Assembly (NCBI GenBank): GCA_034008185.1
Contig: CM067109.1
Location: forward strand, 62,001 to 126,000
Source: Gorsachius magnificus
Lineage: Eukaryota; Chordata; Aves; Pelecaniformes; Ardeidae
Length of the DNA: 64,000 nucleotides
Direction of reading: 5' to 3'
Shown one piece after another: positions 56,198 to 64,000 of this stretch. Under the pieces are notes generated by a model, which saw only the letters and a program-made list of their open reading frames with translations, had not been told where the DNA came from and made no database searches. Each line of letters starts with the position of its first letter. Position 1 is the first letter of the stretch. Made by a program: the position numbers and the translations under genes.

Positions 56198-57973
56198 TTT
56201 ATTATCTGTTCACTGTATACAAAACACCATTCTGCATAGTGATAACTCATTTGTTGTACAGTTGACAGTGCACATCAACAAACAAGTGTCAGAGAGGTAT
56301 ACACTCAATGGAGAGGGCAGTGATGGCCAGTGCACGTTACACACGAAGATCCCGCGACGCCCGCTGCGTGTCTCAGGATGGAGAAGTACCTCATAACCAC
56401 TCAACAGGCCAGTAATATAAACGGGGTAACAAGCGTTTACCGACGGACCAAATTAAGAACGAGGATGAAGAGAGAAAGCAGAACCAATGCGCCCGATACA
56501 CGCTTTCCAGAGTGATTAAGAAGTTCTACAGAGGTGGCCGAGAAGGACCCATATTCTTTCAAACACTTCCATTTTTAAAACTGTTAAAATTTAATGATAA
56601 ATAACCGAATCTCACGAATCTTTAGGGGCAAAATGCTCCACATTTATTTACATATGAAATGTGTTTAATACAGCTGTAATGGACATAGTGTATAGTAACA
56701 TCTGACAGCAGCAAGACTTTATAAGGAACCCAACGATTACTACTGTATCTCATGCAGCTATCTATATATACACAATTTGTTTTAAAAAAAAGTACAAAAT
56801 TCTTTTTTAGGGATACATACAAGGTATAAAATGCAAAACCAAACCAAAAATATAACTCTCACAGAGAACTATATACGAAAGGGACAGTATGGTACCTTTT
56901 GCACTTTGTGACACAACACACGTCTGAAATGGCCGAACCAGCTCCATCGGTCTGTGCTAAAGCCGAACGCCCCAGTTACACCTGCACAGGCTGGTGTGTC
57001 AGCTTCTCGACAGTCGTGGCTGCACGTAACACCGAGCACCAGAACATTTGGCATGAGCATACCAACCCCTGCAGCAAGGGTTAACTATTGTCGTTCAATA
57101 ACCAGCAATAAAGGAAAACACATAATGCTGTGTACTCGCGTCTATAGCATGTTTAATAAATTACATGACAAAAAACATCATCAGTATAAACCTATTCCTC
57201 TAATTACACCTTATTTGTTAGATCCAGAGCAGCCCAGCCCTTTTGTAACACGTTGAGCTTTGATCACAAGCACCTGATGGCCTAAAAAAATCCCTTCATG
57301 ATAGAGAGAGTTGTGCAATTATACTTTCCAAAAGTACTCGATCATTCTAGGGGGTCTGCACCTGTTCTGGTGTTGCCACCGAAAACCAGCACTGCACGTA
57401 CAGACGCAGTGGTACTACCAACTATTTTCTTTTTTAATATATATATTTTTAAGAGAAAGTTTAAAAGCTTCCTTAGACATTTAGAAGCACAAGTTCTTGG
57501 AATTTAAAATCTCCCGGTAGCTTGCTCCCCTCCCTGCTCCCCCCCAAGCGCCGCCTTCGGATGCGCTTCCATTAGCTACGCTTCCTTTCAGAAGCATCCA
57601 AATAAGAAAGAGTTGAAGAGAACCTAAGGAACTGCCCCAGCATCCAGAACTCTGTTTTAAAGAAACTTACTTGAAAAAAAAACATAAATGAAACAGAAAA
57701 ACCCAAATTTTCCACTAGATACCAATACAAACACATAACAAAGAGTATAAAAGTTATTAGTTTAAATATATACAAACTCTTTTCAACTCAAATACTGCTC
57801 CGATGGTTTTGAGGATATAGACAATGAGGTGAAGGAAGGGGACGCTTTTATGCAGAATATATTGCAACAGCCTGAACAGTACTGTTAACACTATTATACC
57901 TTGGACTTTCTGTAGCAAAAGTGTCATTAGTATTCCAATGTGGAGAGGGATTTCTGCGTCCCAAACACTCTGA
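56198..57973 (-). other. ZNF532: ZNF532 3'UTR (inferred)
   Basis: About 1.8 kb of AT-rich, repeat-free sequence follows the stop codon on the minus strand, to an AATAAA (TTTATT on plus at 56198-56203). Sequence upstream of 56190 changes to GC-rich intergenic DNA, which supports this end. Other TTTATT sites (for example near 56642) allow shorter forms. The end is an inference. Confidence 0.55.
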
Positions 57974-58468
57974 TCACTTTTCAGCTGAGCTCATTCTTTT
58001 TGACTTAATGAAGGCCATGCCATGTGTTCTCATGTGAGTGTTTAAGGCCGCTTCAGTTTCAAAAGTCTTTGCACACACTTTGCATCTTCTGTCCGATGCC
58101 GAGCTGTCAGATGATTCATCCTCATGATTGGGTTTATTTTCCTGCTGATTATCCTCCCCAGACCCATTTTGTTTTGATACCGGCTGAGGCTCCTTCAGCT
58201 TATGTACAATGAAGAGATGTCTGGAGAGGGACACGTGAGACGTGTAGCAGAGTCCACATTCCCTGCACTGGTACGAAGAGCCATCAGATTTATGCTGAGG
58301 AATATGTTCGTGAAACTGGAGGAGATTTTCTGTTGTAAAGCCACAAACAGCACACTTGTGAACTTTAAAAACATTGATCTTCAGCTTCTTCAATGGCTGC
58401 GTGATTGCACCTCGTGGAGGCCTGAACTCCAGTACAGGTTCTTCCAATTTACGCTTTGGACTAGGAAC
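57974..58468 (-). CDS. ZNF532: ZNF532 last coding exon (three C2H2 fingers)
   Basis: ZNF532 is a multi-C2H2 nuclear protein, related to ZNF592 and ZNF687, reported in chromatin complexes with ZMYND8 (from memory). This exon gives the C-terminal 164 residues: a basic linker (VPSPKRKLEEPVLEF, PPRGAITQPLKKLKINVFK), then three zinc fingers: CAVCGFTTENLLQFHEHIPQH, CRECGLCYTSHVSLSRHLFI-VH and CKVCAKTFETEAALNTHMRT-H. An acidic, Ser-rich stretch (EDNQQENKPNHEDESSDSS) separates fingers two and three. It ends HGMAFIKSKRMSSAEK and TGA (TCA on plus at 57974-57976). The acceptor is CCTTTTTTAG in phase 0. The frame is intact. Confidence 0.95.
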   Translation of the reverse strand, partial: VPSPKRKLEEPVLEFRPPRGAITQPLKKLKINVFKVHKCAVCGFTTENLLQFHEHIPQHKSDGSSYQCRECGLCYTSHVSLSRHLFIVHKLKEPQPVSKQNGSGEDNQQENKPNHEDESSDSSASDRRCKVCAKTFETEAALNTHMRTHGMAFIKSKRMSSAEK

Positions 58469-60288
58469 CTAAAAAAGGCCATAGATGGTATCACGTAAGC
58501 ACACACAGGCAGCTGTTCTCATAACTGTTTGTGACTTGCAAACTTCAAAACCTTTCCCTTGGTAGATTCCAGTACAACTCTGAGAAACCCAATATTCGAA
58601 ATAACACAAGCAAACATATGTTGTGCATGTTGGAAAGCTGGGGGGTTTCTTTACTATAAATCGCACCTAAGATTTGTTTTGTCATCTCTGATAGAGCTAC
58701 AGCACCTAATACACTGTGTTAAACTTGAATAAATATTTGCTGGCATAACTGCATCCAGGGACGCACACCAGCGAGATGCCAGTTGTGTACAGAATGTAGA
58801 ACATCAGCCCGGGAACTTTTCAGCACCACCTTCTGGAATGCCGCTTTAATTACTTAGTATTATTTCATGCTTGAAATTTGACTTGACAGGTTATCTCCTG
58901 ATTGTTAGTAACGAAACCAACATATTGCCAGAGGATGAATCAATGTGCACTATCTTTTAACTAATTAAACCAAACTTTTCTGTATTTTCCTTGTTATTCC
59001 TCTGACATGAATATTCCTCACGAATCCCCTGCATCCTACGTAGCTCAAATATGCCCTGTGATGTTTATAAAGACAATGTATACAGCTGCCATATTTTCAA
59101 TACTTAAATAAGATGACAGCACATTGGGCTGAAACAGAGTCATTTAAGGGACAATAGTACATTTTAAAAACCAGGTATGTTTGTGTCTCTGCTGTCAGCT
59201 TTAGACATGCCATCACAAGTGAAATTCTTTATCGTACAGAGCCCAAAACACTTCAAAAATATTGTTAATCTCTGCATGTAACAAGTCTTTCGGCAGCGCT
59301 GTCATCTTACTTTTGCTTTCCCCCTAACACTCATCATCAATAGAAGATCAGAATAGAATATTTCAGCTGGAAGGGCCCTACAAGGGTCATCTCGTCCAGC
59401 CACCTGACCATTCAGGGCTGACCAAAAGTCAGGGCACGTCATTAAGGGCACTGTCCAAGTGCCTCTGAGGCACCGGGAGGCTCGGGGCACCGACCCCCTC
59501 TCCAGGAAGCCCGTCCCAGGGCCTGACCACCCTCTCGGCAAAGAAACGCTTCCTCGTGCCCAGCCCGAGCCTCCCCTGGGGCAGCTGCGAGCCATTCCCA
59601 GGGCTCCTGCCCCTGGATCCCGGGGAGCAGAGCTCAGCACCTCCCTCTCCACGTCCCCTCCCCGGGAAGCTGCAGAGAGCGCCCAGGTCGCCCCTCAGCC
59701 TCCTCCTCTCCCAACGAGACAAACCCGGAGGCCGCAGCCGCTCCCCAGACGCCTTCCAGCCCCGCCACCAGCCTGGGTGCCCTCCTCCGGACACACTCGA
59801 GGACCTTCCCATCCTTTTTAAAATTGTGGGGCCAGAGCTGTGCACAGTGCTCAGGGTGAGGCCGCCCCAACGCCAAGCACAGCGAGAGATCCTGCTGTAT
59901 TTCAGTTGCCAGATTGAAAGCAGTTTCACTGTAAAATTTACATCAAGTAAGCTCAAGGCTGGGGATTTGGAAGGTCACATTGCTTCTACCTAACCTGTAG
60001 CTTTCCTACAGCTATGAGGGGACTTGGCTGCAGAGGATTTGAAAGGTGCTCTTAAAGCAGACCACTAAGGGGTGAGTGATACTCTCCATCACTCAGCGAT
60101 CAAACCAAACAGAATGTCCGAAAAGACTTGCTCTAGTGCAAGCATGACAGAATTTGTTGCAGGAACCTTTGAGATATTTTTTGATCAGACTTTTATGGGA
60201 TCAAAATACCTACATCTGTTTAAAGATCCCAAATGATACCCACAAAAAATTCACTCTCAGTGACGGAATGAATCTTCCACATGATTAC
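58469..60288 (-). other. ZNF532: ZNF532 last intron
   Basis: A 1.82-kb GT-AG intron (donor AAG|GTAATC, plus 60281-60288). It is AT-rich and contains CR1 copy B (59350-59890). Confidence 0.85.
59350..59890 (-). mobile_element. CR1-J-like LINE copy B
   Basis: The sense strand is minus, inside the last ZNF532 intron in the same orientation as the gene. It ends with ATATTCTATTCTGATC, whose ATTCTATTCT tail is of the CR1-J type. It extends about 80 bases further at its 5' side than copy A (to a CTGAGCACTGTGCACAGCTC block near 59835-59855). Over 59361-59808 it is identical to 34131-34578. Confidence 0.87.
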
Positions 60289-60436
60289 CTTCGTGTCTTC
60301 TTTTACTTCCCTTTCTTCCATATTGGCTGATTCAGTCATTTCTTTCACATCAGGGTCTTTAATGCCATGCATCAACTGAATATGTTTTTCCAACATCAAC
60401 CGCTTGGTAAACGTACGTCTTGAATCTGGGCAGTGC
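60289..60436 (-). CDS. ZNF532: ZNF532 penultimate coding exon
   Basis: It encodes the end of a split Ser codon and HCPDSRRTFTKRLMLEKHIQ, then LMHGIKDPDVKEMTESANME, then EREVKEDTK. The finger is split across the exon junction: the first Cys is in the preceding exon (YTCS), then C...H...H is here (CPDSRRTF...LEKHIQLMH). The acceptor is TGTGTATGTAG; 148 bases equals 1 plus 49 codons. Confidence 0.93.
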
Positions 60437-62148
60437 CTACATACACACAAAGCAGACATGCAGAGATTCAAACGTCACGCTGAACAAAAGCCGTAGTATT
60501 CTGAATATAAATAGGACCAGTAAATAAATCCAGACTAGAATGCAATCTATTAAAGACAGCAACAATGTTTTTCCAATCAATTGGACAGGTAAGTACTACA
60601 AGACAACAAGCATAATTACAAAATAAAACTGGAAATGTTTGAGCAATTTATATTCAGAGCTAATGAGAAGTTCTCTGAAGAGAATATCCAGAATAGTACA
60701 AAGTGTGAGTCAGAGTAAGACCTGGGAGCATCCCTGTTTGCTTCTTGGAGCCCTGCTAATGTCACCGAACTGTACATTCTATTAGACCCTTTCCCAAGTT
60801 CTCCTGAATTTACATTTCACAGGGAGAGCAACCATCTTCCATCTATGATGAATGCTAGCTCCAAATGACAATTCTGCATTCAAATCCAAATACTTCATCC
60901 CCTTGGGACTAACAGTTCCTTCTCAGCTCCCTTTCCAACCTCAAACCAGAACAAACTTGTCTTTCACAGTCTGTGCTTTGTTCTCCCTCACAGAACCAGC
61001 TCCATCACTTCCTAAACCTCTCCTGTGCTTTTGGCAAGTGTTATTTCTCCCGAGCTCCAGTGGTGTAACATATCATACAGGTGTCCAGAGGAGGGATGGC
61101 CAAACAGGAACTGCAGGGGAGAAGTCAAAATCTCTTTCCAAGTCTCTCTCGTAAGGTTTTAGCTTTTAAAATGCTGCTTAACTTTATTTAAAAAAAAAAA
61201 AAAAAAAGAAAAAAGAAAAAAGAAGAAAAAAGGCAGTACTGTAGGCATTCTGAAATGGGGACAGAGAACCACAATAGGCTTTCTGCTCAAAGGGCATGCA
61301 AAAACCAGGTGCTTGCTGCTTGTCGTCTACCCAGAGAAATCGTGTCTAGGCTAGTTAGCTGATGCAGGCTGAAGTACCAATGAAGGGCACATTAGCAACA
61401 ATGTGATGCATGGGTCGTGCCAGGCAAGCACGGTGCAGGGAGAGGGGAGGTTGTAAAGCACTTTGCTGGAACGCTATGCTATGCACGGCAGCGTCAGGCT
61501 TCCACACCACTGGGCCTCGTGCTTTCCGTAACAAAGCGGCGATGGTACTAGGGCAGAGAAGGGACTGGCGAGACCTCAGCCACAGAGAAGGGCTGCAGCT
61601 CGCGGCTCCCTTTCCAGACTTGGTTCCACATACAAAACTACGAATGAAGAGACACAACAGGAAGTTTGGGTTGTGCATCCTACCTGATTGACAGTGGCTC
61701 TTCTATTAAGTTGGGTATCGTCTCCCCAGCCACTTAAATTATCACTAAGGATTTTTAGACATCACGCTGTTTTATCTATGAGAAAAATACCATGAATACT
61801 GGCTTTGGCAGATTAGAAGAGCAGGCTGTATCTCTGGGAGAGCACTGAAAACCAAGTTCACCTCTGTAGAACTATCAGCCATGCAAACTCTCAGCTCGGC
61901 GACGTTTCAGATTTGCTTGCCAAAGCCCCTGAAAGACAGCGGGCTTCAGGTACGCGCCTTCCCAGTAGCCTGCTGCGTTTTATGCATGCAGGACAGCCCG
62001 AGTAGTTTGGCCTGGCTCTGTATCTAAATACCCAATTAATTTGAGTGAATGGGACACTGGCTTTTATACAATGACGAAAAGAAATTAATCCAACAACGGA
62101 TTTTGTTGGTTTATACTCTGGTTCTAAATAAATAAAAGTAGAACTTAC
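60437..62148 (-). other. ZNF532: ZNF532 intron between third-last and penultimate exons
   Basis: A 1.71-kb GT-AG intron (donor GTAAGTTC, plus 62141-62148). It is AT-rich with an A-rich low-complexity run at about 61190-61231. No transposon or RNA gene was recognised. Confidence 0.85.
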
Positions 62149-62261
62149 GAGCACGTATAAACCTTCCTAATGCCTTTGTGCTTGATGCGATTGTGACGAC
62201 ATAAACTATGGGAGGAACTGAAGGATTTGTCACACTGTCGACATGGATGTTTCTTCATTTG
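62149..62261 (-). CDS. ZNF532: ZNF532 third-last coding exon
   Basis: It encodes QMKKHPCRQCDKSFSSSHSL, then CRHNRIKHKGIRKVYTC plus two bases of Ser: one complete C2H2 finger (CRQC...H-N-R-I-K-H) and the first Cys of the next. The acceptor is TTTTTTTTAAAG, with a purine-rich end that is weak for an acceptor, and the donor is TGCTC|GTAAGT. The length, 113 bases, equals 37 codons plus 2. A degraded copy of its 5' edge lies just upstream (62298-62342). Confidence 0.92.
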
Positions 62262-62342
62262 CTTTAAAAAAAAGAAGGAAAATACATTAATTATGTTGAC
62301 ACAGATGTTTGTTTTCTTTAAAAAAAGAAGGAAAATACATTA
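62240..62342 (-). repeat. ZNF532: Tandem duplication across ZNF532 splice acceptor
   Basis: Copy 1 is 62240-62289 and copy 2 is 62298-62342. Both share GACA..GATGTTT, then TTT and the block CTTTAAAAAAA(A)GAAGGAAAATACATTA. Copy 1 holds the first 22 bases of the exon plus the acceptor tract. Copy 2, upstream in the transcript, is a diverged copy with its own TTTAAAG acceptor-like end. Confidence 0.85.
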
Positions 62343-64000
62343 AAAAAGCGTAGTAAAAGTAGCACGTGTCAAACTTGCAGTAACTGGAAGGCGCCTCGCT
62401 TACCAGTGCCTTGGTACTGCGTCTTCGAGTACCCACCGCTCCTACAGCCACACTGCGCAGGTCAGAGGACCCGGGCCTCCTTCAAAGCAGCGTGGCCAGC
62501 ACGAGTTACACGCACACCTCTATCACCAGTTGCAAACTGGTGTCACAGACTGTGGATGAAGGGAATTTGTTCCGCCAAAGCAGCAAGGAAGATCAGCGAT
62601 TGTTTTTGGATCCGGGAAGGCGGGACAGCGAGAGGTTTGCTTGCACTATAAAGTAACCCTTCCCACCACTGAACTACGTCTGCAGTTGCTGACTGAGAGC
62701 TTGTCAGTCACCTACAAGGAGGGGTGAAGAGCACGCAAGGACCACAGCAGAACATCACGGACACTGTCACACTAACAGAGCTCAGAGAAGTCATGGAGAG
62801 ATGCGAGGTACGGTCTGATGCCAACCTGAGGGACGTGCTTGGGGAATTCCGTGGGGTTTATGTTACAGCTATACTACACTGGAAGCAGAAAGGGAAGGAA
62901 GCTGAAAAGGGTGGAGTGTTCTCCATCTATGTCATCCCAGCGAAACACGGCCACAGGAGCTCTATTATGTGAGGAAATCACATCTCCAAAACGGCAGACT
63001 ATACAAGCCCCGAGAACGAATGAATGACATGGTCCCGTCCCTTCAATTCCATCAGTCCCGGAACTCAGTCAAAGAGCCCGTCTCATCAACCTGAGCAGCT
63101 GCAGTTAGGAAATTCAAATATTCCCAAACAGACATCCCGCTTCCTTTCACAGGTAGCTGGATTGTTCAAGCTCATATCTGCAATTTTTTGCTGTTTTGGC
63201 AGTAACAAGGAAATCAAAACAACATTTTAAAAATCGAATCCAAACACTGAGCAAAAAAATCTAATTTAAGACCTTTCCAGATTACTTTTCCAGTTTATTT
63301 TTCAAAAATCCAGTCAGGGCCAGGATCCCACACTCATCATTCAGTATGATTCCTGCCAGAATCAACATGTCCTGGGTCTAAAAAAATAAATGGATTTTAC
63401 TGGAACATCCCAAAAGAAATCTGGATTGCACAGACCCAGATTTCAAGTGTTCCAGTCTGAGGGAGGGCTTACGCCTGCTGGTCTGGTACAAGCGAAGGGA
63501 TGGACAGTTTTGTGCAATCAGTCAGGTATCTAGAGGGAAAATCATGTTCCTTGGATTGCTTTTTCCTGCTCTAGCAGTGATCGTAGTTCTTCTCCATAGT
63601 GTCAATAACATTTTCTTTCCTGCATTTTTTGGGAAACTGAAAAAAAACAAGTAATATAATTTTATTCTACTATTGCAACTGAGGACACCAAGTGGAAGAC
63701 TTGGATCAGCACTTCTTGACTCTTCTGGAGAATCCACCCAAGGCCTGTCCCTATGTTCCAAAGTACTCGATAGCAAAGATTTTCTTTATGAAGTAACATA
63801 GAGGGTTTGGCTTACTTATTCTTACCGTCTGAGGAAGTGACACATTCCTAAACAATGGAGATGTACAATAATCCACATGGACATTTTAGTATGACGAGAG
63901 TCATTTTCTGGCACCTAACATTCATTATTATTATTATATTCTCAGTCCTACATACTAACAAGCTCAAGCCATACAGAAATGCGTAAGGAAGGGAAAAACA
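62262..64000 (-). other. ZNF532: ZNF532 intron (continues beyond window)
   Basis: The remaining 1.7 kb shows no further zinc-finger exon on the minus strand (no paired CxxC/HxxxH in an open frame) and no recognised transposon. The earlier ZNF532 exons must lie beyond the window. Confidence 0.7.

Noticed and set aside
34131..59808. Segmental duplication or long direct repeat linking 34.1 kb and 59.4 kb
   Set aside because: The identity stops exactly within the CR1 elements and their ends differ, so flanking DNA is not duplicated.
1..64000. tRNA, rRNA, microRNA or CRISPR features
   Set aside because: I recognised none. Hairpin-like and repeated segments are explained by GC-rich simple repeats or transposons, and nothing here resembles a CRISPR array or bacterial DNA.

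Overview
This is a window of a bird nuclear genome. The evidence is vertebrate split genes with GT-AG introns, abundant 5'-truncated CR1 LINE copies, a typical avian solo LTR, and very GC-rich CpG islands beside AT-rich non-coding DNA. Five protein genes are recognisable, in the order CPLX4 (+), RAX (+), GRP (-), SEC11C (-), ZNF532 (-). From memory this is the order of human 18q21.32 read in the opposite direction (ZNF532-SEC11C-GRP-RAX-CPLX4), so it is a conserved syntenic block. In birds this block is expected on the Z chromosome, which is inference. The CR1 and LTR content suits a neoavian bird better than a galliform, but I cannot name the species.

Layout. 1-1245: last exon and 3'UTR of complexin-4. 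1246-8455: intergenic, with simple repeats, G-quadruplex motifs and a candidate Otx2/Sox2 eye-field enhancer near 6.65 kb. 8456-10423: RAX in a dense CpG island; its homeodomain exon is broken in this sequence. 10424-18630: intergenic, with AT-rich candidate regulatory DNA and one CR1. 18632-23507: complete gastrin-releasing peptide gene (3 coding exons, TATA box, hexanucleotide-repeat leader). 23508-37483: intergenic, with a solo LTR and three CR1 copies. 37484-44360: complete SEC11C (6 coding exons) with a CpG-island promoter carrying two opposed ACTACAA-type motifs. 44361-56197: gene-poor, with a 16-bp minisatellite and two CR1 fragments; I found no OACYL-like gene. 56198-64000: 3'UTR and the last three coding exons of ZNF532, with another CR1 in an intron.

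The genes do not form a pathway. CPLX4 (photoreceptor and bipolar ribbon synapses) and RAX (eye field and retina) are adjacent, share orientation and are both retinal, so they may share enhancers. GRP is a secreted neuropeptide precursor. SEC11C is a catalytic subunit of the ER signal peptidase. ZNF532 is a nuclear zinc-finger protein. Exon limits below come from matching splice consensus, codon phase and protein family at once; family comparisons are from memory. I saw no evidence of a novel biological system. The points most worth checking are the disrupted RAX homeodomain, two CR1 copies 25 kb apart that match exactly over 448 bp, the repeat next to the GRP start codon, and a duplicated splice acceptor in ZNF532.
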